This document shows positions 1 to 7,329 of a stretch of DNA of 12,170 nt, piece by piece (position 1 is the first letter of the stretch; each line of letters begins with the position of its first letter). Origin of the DNA: Pleurotus ostreatus/Saccharomyces cerevisiae fusant (taxonomy: Eukaryota; Opisthokonta); the NCBI GenBank assembly GCA_024196135.1, contig JAMQCK010001090.1, positions 1 through 12,170 on the forward strand. The letters run 5' to 3'. A model generated the notes under the pieces. It was not told the DNA's origin. It searched no databases and saw only the letters and a list, made by a program, of their open reading frames with translations. Both the position numbers and the translations under genes were made by a program.

Positions 1-70
1 CACCGCACTTGAAACGCACCAGGTTCCTGTGTAGTCTAGCCACGGGATCTCGCGCGCGTCGGCATTCCAA

Positions 71-77
71 TATAAAC
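71..77 (+). promoter_or_regulatory. Putative TATA box of the Zn2Cys6 gene
   Basis: A TATAAAC element lies about 100 bp before the chosen ATG at 177. A pyrimidine-rich stretch (about 99-118) follows at a distance suitable for transcription start. An ATG at 79-81 overlaps the region where the transcript should not yet have begun, so it is probably not a functional upstream ORF. Sequence match only. Confidence 0.4.
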
Positions 78-176
78 CATGCAAAGTGTTGTACGTCTGC
101 TTTTCTCTCGCCCCTCCACGACACGCCCCGTGCTTACGCTTTCCTAACGTCTGCGCGCCCGCGCTTCGCGTCCGCC

Positions 177-1507
177 ATGGACCCCAGCAGACCACCGGAC
201 CACCCGAGCGCGTTCCGCAGGCGCACCGCGTCGCTTAGCGAACTGCACGCGCCGCACGACCACCACGACCAGCCCTCGCTGCCCCCCATTCGCAGCCTTC
301 ACCCCTTCCTCAACCCTCCCCCTCCGCAACCCTCGTCGAGCCACCCCCCTCATGGGAGCGCTGGCGAGGGCTCGAGCGCGTACGGATTTTCTGACGCGCC
401 ACACTCCTCCTCAATGCACGCGCACGGCATGCCGGCACCCGCGTCACTGTCGCACCAGCGGGAACACGACTACACCATGGCGGATTCTGACGCGGAGGAC
501 GACCAACAAGGCCCGCCGAAGAAGAAACGCCGGCGACAAGCACTTAGCTGTACGGGTGAGTGACCGCTCAGCCTTGAGGCGTGCATTAGCCACCTTCTGA
601 CCTTCGCTCCCCGCCCATCGATTGACGCCGCCTCCAACCATCGTCGCTCGCGCTCGTTCTGTCCATTCATATCCGATTTCACGTCACCTCCGCGCGTCCC
701 AGAATGCAAGAGACGCAAGATCAAGTGCGACAGGTGCGTCTCTAGTTTGTTTTCTCCCTATTCTGCATGCTGACGCGCTGCTCAGAGTACATCCCTGCAC
801 GCCGTGCTCCCGGCGAGGCGAGCAGGACCGTTGCCACTGGAACATTATTGAGCCCACGTACGTCCTCCCCGTCGCCGCGGAATGTTTGCCGCTCACATCC
901 GATCCACAGCGAGAAATATGTCAGTCGGCAGGAGCACGACGAGCTGAAGGCCCGGGTGGAGCATCTCGAAGGCCTCGTCCAGCGCTTGCTGTCCGGAACC
1001 ACGGCCGCTGCCCCGTATTATCAAATGGGCGTGCCTGGGGCCCCGGACAACCCCTCTGCCTACCCCGGCGGGGGCGGGATGTACCCACAACAACCACATG
1101 CGGGGATGATGCCGCCACCCCCACCTCTCAACCTGCCCTACGACGTGCCACACCCAAGCAGCGGAGAGCGCGACCGCGAGAGGGAGCGTGCGCGCGTCTC
1201 GCCCTCAGCTGCGACGCGCAGCCCGCCCGTCGCCACCGCCGCGAAGCACTCGCTCGCGTCAATCACGAGCCCGTACAACGCCGCGGGCCCCGGCCCCGCA
1301 GACCCGGTGCCAAAAAACTGCCACGCGCAGACGCTCAAGCTGGGCGAGCGCCTGCGCCACCTGCCCTGCGCGCTGACGCGCGAAGACCCAGCCTCAGCGG
1401 TCACGAGCCTCCTGTCAACGCTTACGGGGCCGGCGAGCAGCGCTACCGCGTGCCACCGCCCGCGGGCCGCTATGGCGAGCAGCGCGATGCAGGCGAGCGC
1501 GTACTAG
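177..1507 (+). CDS. Zn2Cys6 (Zn(II)2Cys6 binuclear cluster) fungal transcription factor, 359 aa, 4 exons
   Basis: Exons 177-555, 703-733, 786-857 and 910-1507; introns of 147, 52 and 52 bp. This is a predicted nuclear DNA-binding regulator. Splicing restores a perfect C-X2-C-X6-C-X5-C-X2-C-X8-C cluster at Cys125, 128, 135, 141, 144 and 153, with the hallmark CKRRKIKCDR segment. A basic run, KKKRRR (115-120), just before it is a likely nuclear localisation signal. A leucine-rich, coiled-coil-prone stretch (about 163-187) follows, where dimerisation helices usually sit in this family. The first about 110 residues are Pro/Ser/His-rich and look disordered; the C-terminal half has Pro/Gly-rich and Arg/Glu-rich tracts and then a more conserved-looking KNCHAQTLKLGERLRHLPC segment. 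I see no fungal_trans middle homology region, and the protein is short for the class. The start is the first in-frame ATG after the TATA box, in a good context (CCGCCATGG). The target genes are unknown. Confidence 0.9.
703..733 (+). other. 31-nt microexon encoding the core of the zinc cluster
   Basis: The exon lies between a 147-bp intron (GTGAGT...CCCAG, 556-702) and a 52-bp intron (GTGCGT...CTCAG, 734-785). It encodes E-CKRRKIKCD plus two bases of the next Arg codon, carrying zinc ligands two and three and the DNA-contacting basic residues. Its length is not a multiple of three, so skipping it would shift the frame and destroy the domain. The phases with its neighbours (1 and 2) match exactly and reconstruct the family motif, which supports the boundaries strongly. 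Confidence 0.85.
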
Positions 1508-1543
1508 GGGGCGGTGGTGGTGGGGGTCCCGGGGTGCCGCGGG
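1507..1543 (+). other. G-rich tract with G-quadruplex potential just after the stop codon
   Basis: Four runs of three or more G (1507-1511, 1522-1526, 1531-1534, 1541-1543) lie on the coding strand directly at and after the TAG of the transcription-factor gene, with extra GG pairs in the first, 10-nt loop. In RNA this could fold as a quadruplex or as a GC hairpin with the adjacent CCC. Sequence potential only. Confidence 0.35.
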
Positions 1544-2831
1544 AGAGGTAGGCAGCGGGGGCGGAGCGCCGTCTGCCAATTTTTTAGGGCGCACCTCGCC
1601 GCGCTGTGGGCAAGGCATAGGCGGGAAATCGCCGAAGTGCGGCGCGCAGAGTCGTCGGGCTGCAGGCTGATCCGCGCGTCGGTCAACGTCGTTCGTCTCC
1701 GAGCATCGCACCCATGACAGGTCGCCCCAATGCGTGCCCGCCGTGCCATTCATCGCCGTTCTTGTCGCCCTTGGTCCAGCTAGCCCGCGCTCTTCGCATG
1801 GCTGTGTATGTGTCCGCATTGTCCGTCCCTTCACTTCATTATTGGTTTGTGTTGTCTGTTGCACTGGTATGGTTTCATGTCGTGTATATGGTGAGTCTGG
1901 GCTACTTTTGGTTCATGAATGCAGGCTAACGTTCAGCTATGTCTAGTCTGTAACTCGATATACTACGCGAAGATTCCTAGACCCCCGTATCATTATCGAT
2001 TCGATCCTTGCTATCCTAGGTACCGCTATTGTCCGGCTTGTGCCATTCTAACTTGCGTTCAACGCGCTAGATTCCAACTAACGACTTTTTCGACCATCCT
2101 GACATGAACGACAGCACGAATTTATACCCCTTCTTCTACCGCGTCCATCTCCGTCGTTGATGTGTATTGCCAGTCGAATTATCGGCGATCTCCGTTATGA
2201 TTGACTATGCAGGCGCGTCAGATGAGGTCTCCTGGAAGAGCGAAATCCCCGCGCCTGTTTGGCTTCAGATCTGACGCGGCGATTCGACAGCTTCGTAGAT
2301 CTTGAGCGTTGATCTTCTCGACCACGGCACGCCCCGAAGGCGCTCCCATCTGATACTATACATTGGTCGGCGTTGGAGTCGATATACCTGCTTCTTCGAG
2401 CGGGGTTTGTAGCACGTTCACCGTGTGGTCAGAGCCCCCACCGCGCTTGTCATTTGGCGCGATGGCCGCTTCACCAAACAGGACGAGCACGATCCAGGAC
2501 AATCTATCTTCCGGAACTCAGTCATAGTTCAGTCATCGGAAGCTCACTTTTATGCCTATACAATGTTGTCGACGGAGAAACCGGTCCTCTATCTCCTGCG
2601 AATCGCCCACCAGCAGTCCACGAGTTGCACCAGGTTTGTAGGCCTATTGGACGAGCTTGCGGGAGTTTCTGGAAAGCTCCGTGTGGTATATCAGAAAGCC
2701 TGAGACGTAGATTATCTTGCAAGCTACTGTCGAGCGGTACAATAGGTATAACAGGGATTTTGAGCAGAAGCGCGTGACCGTTCATATAATGCGTGGCATG
2801 TAGGTCCATATGTACGCGTTGCGCTTGGCTC

Positions 2832-2845
2832 CACGTGACCACGTG
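2832..2845. promoter_or_regulatory. Double CACGTG (E-box) site
   Basis: Two perfect CACGTG hexamers (2832-2837 and 2840-2845) are separated by two bases, so their centres are 8 bp apart. They sit about 250 bp upstream of the start codon at 3095. In fungi CACGTG is the core bound by bHLH factors of the Cbf1, Pho4 and SREBP type; which factor would act here is not shown by the sequence. Confidence 0.4.
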
Positions 2846-2922
2846 TTAGTGCTGGCGCTACGCAGGGTTTACTTGGAGGGTATAGGTCTTCATTTTGCCT
2901 TTCAAGCTTGTGATAGTGATGC

Positions 2923-2976
2923 AAGGCTTCATTGAGAGCTTTATGGCCTTTGAAAGCCTGAAAGCCTTCCAAGGCT
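2923..2976. repeat. Cluster of short inverted AAGGCTT/AAGCCTT repeats
   Basis: Within about 54 bp the word AGGCTT or its complement occurs several times. It includes a perfect inverted repeat AGCCTT-CC-AAGGCT (2963-2976) and an imperfect palindrome GGCCTTTGAAAGCC (2946-2959). It lies 120-170 bp upstream of the start at 3095. It may be a protein-binding site or simple local repetition. Confidence 0.3.
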
Positions 2977-3094
2977 ACGTGGTCGGCATCTGCCGGGTCG
3001 CGGCCGTTGCCGAATGCTGCGAAACTGCAGGTCGCATTCTTGAGAGCCTTGTTCTTTCACTTCACGCCTCTTTCTCTTTTTTTCTCTGGTCATA

Positions 3095-4402
3095 ATGGGT
3101 GCCGCTCAGAGTCAGATACCCTCGGAAGTTGTCGTTGCGGCTGCTGTCATTGCAGGCGCGGCGGGCGTCGGCTACTCCTTGCTCAGCGGCGGAGCGACTG
3201 CAGAGCCAGCCAGCGAGCAAGCGACAGACGCAGGCTCGCGCCCAGCACCGTCCAAGAAGTCGAAGAAGAAGAAGGCCGGTGCTGCGGCTGCATCCCACGC
3301 GCCAGAACCAGAGAAAGCGGCCGTACCGGAGCCCAAGGTCGTCGGCTTCCCCGACGTGATACCAGGCCAATTCGAGGCCGAGTCTGTTGTTCCCGACGCG
3401 CCACAGCCTCAGACGGCGGGGAAGAAGAAGCAGAAGAAGAAGAAGGGCAAGGGCGCGGCGGCAGCTGCCTCGGGGGCGGACACCGCGGACAGCCGACCGA
3501 CCACCCCTGCGCCAGCACCCGCAGCTTCCCCCGCCCCTCCTCCTGCCGCAGCGTCTTCCGCGCCGAAGGGGAAGAAGGCGAAGAAGCAGCAGTCCAAGCC
3601 CGACATGTCGCAGTCGTTCGCCGCGATCGACACGGACGGGGAGTGGACCCGCGTCGAGTCGCGTCGCGGGAAGGCTGCGACGGGCGCGCCGGCCGGCACG
3701 AGCGCGAGCGAGACGGGGGCGACGTCGTCGATCACGGGGACGGAGTCGCCGGTCGCGGAGCGCACGGAGGAGGAGGAGAGCGAGAGCGAGGTTCCCAAGA
3801 CGCTCGCGGAGAAGCTGGTCCCTAAGGCGCCCAAGACTGGCGTCGAAGAGTGCGTGGTCACGTTCTTAGTTGCTTGACTATGTTAACACGTCCCTCAGCA
3901 TGCTGGAAACTCCCGAGAACCCCTCCCTAGCGCGCGTCATGCGTGTCACCCCGCGGCCTGGCGAGAAGCCCGCGTCTGGGTTCTCCTGGGGCGACTACGA
4001 AGACGTGGTAGTCGAGGGCGGAGGGAACGACGCGGACGGTGAAGATGACGGCGGCTGGGGCGTTGTCAAGAGCCGAAGTCGCAGTGCGTGTACTTGCACT
4101 ATGTCCACGTCTCATTGCTTATTACCTTCTTAGAGCAAGACCGACCCACTACCCCCGCCTCAGCTTCGCAGCAGAAACCCGAAACCCCCTCCAAACGCCA
4201 GCGTCAGAACGCGAAGAAGCGCGAGGCTGAAAAGGAGGCCAAGGCACAGGCTGAAGCCGAACGACTCGCTACCCTTGCCAAGCACAAGCGCGAGCTCGAA
4301 AAAGCGCGCATGATGGAGCAGTACGCGAAGGGCTCGAAGGGGAAGGCAAGCGGCGGGATGTCCGCGACCGTCGACGAGAACGGCAAGCTCGTCTGGGAGT
4401 AG
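3095..4402 (+). CDS. Uncharacterised Lys/Ala-rich protein with N-terminal hydrophobic segment and C-terminal basic coiled coil, 402 aa
   Basis: Exons 3095-3849, 3899-4083 and 4134-4402; introns of 49 and 50 bp. I do not recognise a named family. Visible parts: MGAAQS at the N-terminus, which fits the N-myristoylation pattern (Gly2, small residue at 6); a hydrophobic segment at about 12-30 that could span or anchor in a membrane; Ala/Pro/Ser-rich low-complexity linkers with lysine blocks (SKKSKKKK, KKKQKKKKGKG, KGKKAKKQQ); a DGEWTRVESRRGK motif near residue 182; an acidic Glu/Ser patch; and in exon 2 GFSWGDYEDVV followed by GGWGVVKSRSR. Exon 3 gives a charged KRQRQNAKKREAEKEAK helix (about 334-386) and a short tail ending GKLVWE. 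Short tryptophan motifs plus basic blocks suggest an RNA-, ribosome- or membrane-associated scaffold, but that is inference. Junction phases are exact (GA|C, A|AG). No TATA box is evident; a CT-rich leader precedes the ATG. Confidence 0.85.
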
Positions 4403-4938
4403 CCGCCGTCGGGGAAAAACATGGTGATTCTCTATTTAAGCAACCAGGATATATCCTCTGTCGGTCTTTTGCACATAGTCTACCCATATGCTTGTGAAGT
4501 TATGCAACTCAACTAATGGAAAATAATACCCACTGCTTCTTCAATCTGGACGTGTAGTGGCGACAGCTGGGCTGTGATTGAAGGAATTGAGCCCCGGACA
4601 CGATTCATCTATCTCGTGTGCCGTCTGCGTCGAACAACGCGTTCCAGTGAGCATTTGTTTGCGCCTAAAAGAACAATGGGCTTTGACCACGTGTGAACTG
4701 GCGGTAAATGCCGAGTACATGCTGCGCCGCTGGCGCGTGGACTTTTGTTCGCTCTGACCATCACATTATCTTCTCAACCCGCAGCTACTGTATTGCCTCT
4801 GTCGCATTCTTATGCCCCGCTAAGCTTTGTGATCTTCCCATTGAACAACATTCATCGCACAGCAATGCACGGTTTGCTGGCCTCGAGGACTTGGTCTAGG
4901 TCATTTGAAATTAGGTCCTAGCATGTTTATGTCGACGG

Positions 4939-4945
4939 TTTAAAA
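4939..4945 (+). promoter_or_regulatory. Putative TATA-like element (TTTAAAA)
   Basis: It lies about 30 bp before a CT-rich stretch (about 4970-5000) that would be a plausible transcription start, about 240 bp upstream of the ATG at 5180. The distance is explained by a leader containing an intron. From here to 5095 there is no ATG, so the spliced leader has its first ATG at the chosen start. Confidence 0.4.
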
Positions 4946-5095
4946 GGAGCAGCGCCGCGCCAGCTGCTCTGTCTCAGCTGTTTCTCCCACCGTCTCTCTG
5001 GGAAACCTGCGCTCTTAGTCTTCGACGACGCGGCCCTTGACTTGTCATTGCATCCGTACTCAGCCGATCCTCTCGACCAGACTTCTGTGGCAAAG

Positions 5096-5150
5096 GTATG
5101 TGTGGCAGCTTCCACCACCATTCATGATCGACTGACTGACACCGAAATAG
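5096..5150 (+). other. Probable 5' UTR intron of the gene at 5180
   Basis: The donor AAAG|GTATGT (5096) and acceptor GAAATAG (5149-5150) enclose 55 bp with branch-point-like ACTGAC sequences (about 5131-5139), the same size class as the coding introns in this window. The only ATG in the leader (within TTCATGATC, about 5122) lies inside this intron. Splicing therefore removes it and makes 5180 the first ATG of the mRNA. Confidence 0.6.
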
Positions 5151-5179
5151 ACACCTTTAGAAGCTGAGCTCACCGAAAC

Positions 5180-7111
5180 ATGTGTCAACAAGAACCGATC
5201 GCGTGCAAGGAGGCTGAGCAGCCGATTGTTCCTGCGTCGCCGTCCTCGGTCGATTCCGCTCGCCACGAAGCTCCAGCGCTCTCCAGTGGCAAGGACTCTG
5301 ATAGCTCTCATGAAATCCCGGAACTGGTCTCTTTGCCAGAGTCAGCTCGTGGCTCTCCTGATTGCCCTTCGCGTACCATCTCGCGTGGGAGCTTCAGAGC
5401 TAGTCGGACTAGTTCTTGTGGAGACGCCATGCGCGTGACGGTCCCAGTCAAGGGCGCCGATATGTCGAAGACGATACCCGATAGCGACATCGACGATCCT
5501 GCGCCGATGCCCTCGTCTATCTGCGACGCGATTCCCGATGCGGTCAATACCGATACGAAGGACCAGAAGAGGTCAATGACCCCGCACGAGCGCACCAGCC
5601 CTCAACCCATCCCCGTCCTCGATAGCGCTACCTTCGGACGGAAGGATCCAGCGACTGGGAAAGATATTCGCTCAGCTCGTCGCACGCGCGCTGGCCGACG
5701 AGCACCTACCTACGCGGAGGTCGGGCCCAGGGCGCCGATGGCTGCGAACGGCGACCGTCCGTCTGCATATGCGAATATCTATACGGGCCAAGCGCAGTTT
5801 CAACCTCACCAGGTCCCTTCGCTCTCGGTGGCGACGACAAGGCTTCCGCTTCACCCTATCCAAGGCAACCTTCAGACGCCATCAGGTCTACCCCAGATGC
5901 CGCCAAACTTCATGCCGCCTCCGTACGCAAGAGCGGCATATCCGCCTGGATACCAACCCGGGCACTCGAGGTTCATGTGCGCGCAAGATGACCCTTTGCT
6001 TCCTGCTTTGTATGGTGGTATGGCGAATCCTCTCAACGGTGGTCTAGCGAATCCTCTGTATGGTGGCATCCAGCAAGCGCAATCGGGTCCTTACTTCGGC
6101 GGTCAAGCGCATTCGATGCCAATCTACACTAGCGCGCAATCCCAGACTCTTCCGCCATCCCAGGCTCCTCCACCATCCCAGCGTTTTCCGCCCTCTCAGG
6201 CCATTCCTGTCCAGCGCGGCTACTGCGGGCGCCTCGATTTTGGGATGTCCAGCCCGCAAGTCGAGCTCGAGTATGCTCCGGATCTCTTTTATGTGCGGCA
6301 GCAAGTAGGCTATTGTCAAAAGCACTGGGATGGGCCTTCTGGACTTGCGCCAATGAACGAGGGACTTGACCCAATGGCCAGTCAGGCTGCGCCGTCGAGT
6401 CCTCCGCAGAAGGAAGCGGAACCGTACTACGAGATCTATCCGTGGGCAGTCAACAAGCCGGGCGACAAGCCGTCCAAGCCACCCTTGAAGACTGCGAAGT
6501 CTGTTCCTGCGTCTGCGAAGCCTGCGCTTGCATCTGCGCCTCCCTTCAAGCGAGCTTCGAGTGTCATGCAAGTTTCGAGCGTCAAGCAGACTCCGAACCT
6601 CAATCGAACCTCGAGCCTCAACCGCACTCCTGGCGTCAAGCAGACCCCGAGCATCAAGCACGTCCCGAGCATCAAGCGAGCTCCAAGCGTCAAGCGTACT
6701 CCAAGCGTCGAGAGCGTTGACGTAGACCCCATCGAAGCTGCCTTCCACTCGCACGAGAACACTGTACTCGGCAACTCGGTCGTAGAGGTCCTGGCGCGCT
6801 TGGATCTGGAGGCCGCTGAGGAGACGACGCAGACGCCGGTCGTTGCCCGCGATGCTCGGTGTGCTTTCGCGGGCAAGGAGGGTGCTCTCTCTGTCATTGG
6901 CAACGCCGCTACAAGCGAGATCTCCGCGCTCCACCGCTCGACGACGGCGACCTTGGGACTGCACACTTCCCGTCAAATAGATGGTACTCACGCTCCGCTT
7001 CGTCGTTCTGCGTCTGCTGGAGAACTGTCTGTCGCGCCTGGTGCCCTGTCCGGGGACGAAGAGGGCGAAGAGGAGTGGGCTCCGTCCGAGCATCGGGGCT
7101 TCCACTTCTAA
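5180..7111 (+). CDS. Uncharacterised Ser/Pro-rich, probably disordered repeat protein, 643 aa, single coding exon
   Basis: One open frame from the first ATG after the proposed leader intron to a TAA at 7109-7111. I recognise no catalytic or known domain. The protein is rich in Ser, Pro, Ala and Gln. A Pro/Gly/Tyr-rich middle (about 220-340) holds two 8-residue repeats (YGGMANPL, NGGLANPL; 278-293) and a PPSQxx motif repeated three times at a six-residue step (325-340). Residues 461-514 are nine degenerate hexads of the SVKRTP type. A more ordered-looking stretch (about 354-380, ELEYAPDLFYVRQQVGYCQK) and the segment after the repeats (about 515-575) may be conserved. The tail is acidic (GDEEGEEEW). 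Recurring R-x-x-S/T-P and S/T-P sites suggest a heavily phosphorylated scaffold or regulatory protein; this is inference. No signal peptide or membrane segment is visible. It converges with ADAL, the stop codons being 218 bp apart. Confidence 0.8.
   Translation: MCQQEPIACKEAEQPIVPASPSSVDSARHEAPALSSGKDSDSSHEIPELVSLPESARGSPDCPSRTISRGSFRASRTSSCGDAMRVTVPVKGADMSKTIPDSDIDDPAPMPSSICDAIPDAVNTDTKDQKRSMTPHERTSPQPIPVLDSATFGRKDPATGKDIRSARRTRAGRRAPTYAEVGPRAPMAANGDRPSAYANIYTGQAQFQPHQVPSLSVATTRLPLHPIQGNLQTPSGLPQMPPNFMPPPYARAAYPPGYQPGHSRFMCAQDDPLLPALYGGMANPLNGGLANPLYGGIQQAQSGPYFGGQAHSMPIYTSAQSQTLPPSQAPPPSQRFPPSQAIPVQRGYCGRLDFGMSSPQVELEYAPDLFYVRQQVGYCQKHWDGPSGLAPMNEGLDPMASQAAPSSPPQKEAEPYYEIYPWAVNKPGDKPSKPPLKTAKSVPASAKPALASAPPFKRASSVMQVSSVKQTPNLNRTSSLNRTPGVKQTPSIKHVPSIKRAPSVKRTPSVESVDVDPIEAAFHSHENTVLGNSVVEVLARLDLEAAEETTQTPVVARDARCAFAGKEGALSVIGNAATSEISALHRSTTATLGLHTSRQIDGTHAPLRRSASAGELSVAPGALSGDEEGEEEWAPSEHRGFHF
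6011..6058 (+). repeat. Two 24-bp in-frame repeats (8 aa) in the gene at 5180
   Basis: TATGGTGGTATGGCGAATCC and its neighbour AACGGTGGTCTAGCGAATCC encode the consecutive octapeptides YGGMANPL and NGGLANPL, with a partial third copy (YGGI) after them. The identity at DNA level suggests a fairly recent slippage duplication. Confidence 0.75.
6560..6721 (+). repeat. 18-bp tandem repeat array (nine degenerate hexapeptides)
   Basis: Nine consecutive 18-bp units encode SVMQVS, SVKQTP, NLNRTS, SLNRTP, GVKQTP, SIKHVP, SIKRAP, SVKRTP and SVESVD (residues 461-514). The consensus is S-[VI]-K-[RQ]-[TA]-P. Because the repeat is in phase, the antisense strand also stays open across it, which creates a long meaningless reverse frame. 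Copies differ by substitutions and not by length, so the array keeps the frame. Confidence 0.9.
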
Positions 7112-7329
7112 TGAAGGTGTTGGTAGATAGCGACCAGCGATTGGTTGTTATCTTAAAGATCTTCAGAGCCGCACATTGTATTTATCGACCGTCCTTTACT
7201 GATCCTCACGTCACCACTTGTATCGTACATATTCCGTCTAATAGTTCGAGTCTAGATGTTGTTTTCCCGCAGCAACTGTTTTTTCCTCGCTTGCAATTCT
7301 ATGTCCTACAATTTTTTGAAGGCTAGGCA
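7112..7329. other. Convergent 3' spacer
   Basis: This AT-richer 218-bp spacer separates the stop codon of the repeat-protein gene (+) from that of ADAL (-). Both 3' UTRs must lie here or overlap. No hairpin or gene is evident. Confidence 0.5.

Larger units (their letters stand above)
1508..3094. other. Intergenic region, no supported gene
   Basis: This 1.59-kb stretch holds the 3' UTR of the Zn2Cys6 gene and the promoter region of the next gene. Base composition falls toward AT after about 1790, unlike the GC-rich coding sequence around it. Open frames here lack ATG starts, splice-consistent extensions or recognisable motifs. The notable elements are a double CACGTG site (2832-2845) and a set of AAGGCTT-like inverted repeats (2923-2976). 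A CT-rich tract (about 3049-3090) immediately precedes the ATG at 3095, typical of fungal core promoters or leaders. Confidence 0.6.
4403..5179. other. Intergenic region and 5' leader of the gene at 5180
   Basis: This stretch carries the 3' UTR of the preceding gene and the promoter of the next one. A CACGTG site is at 4688-4693, a TTTAAAA TATA-like element at 4939-4945, and a leader with a probable intron at 5096-5150. No open frame with an ATG start and protein-like content is supported here. Confidence 0.55.

Noticed and set aside
622..1551. Open frame of about 300 codons overlapping the Zn2Cys6 gene in another frame
   Set aside because: It contains part of exon 3 in frame but then runs through intron 3 and the wrong frame of exon 4. 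The spliced model restores the full zinc cluster and the EPTEKYVSR coiled coil.
2425..2703. Open frame of 92 codons in the long intergenic region
   Set aside because: It starts with GTG, which is not a usual fungal start; its first ATG is far inside, and no recognisable domain or splice extension is seen.
6044..7105. Long reverse-strand open frame (about 350 codons) opposite the repeat-protein gene
   Set aside because: It is explained by the in-phase 18-bp repeat and the codon bias of the sense gene. Its product is a repetitive LDAR-type string with no family features, and no introns or promoter support it.
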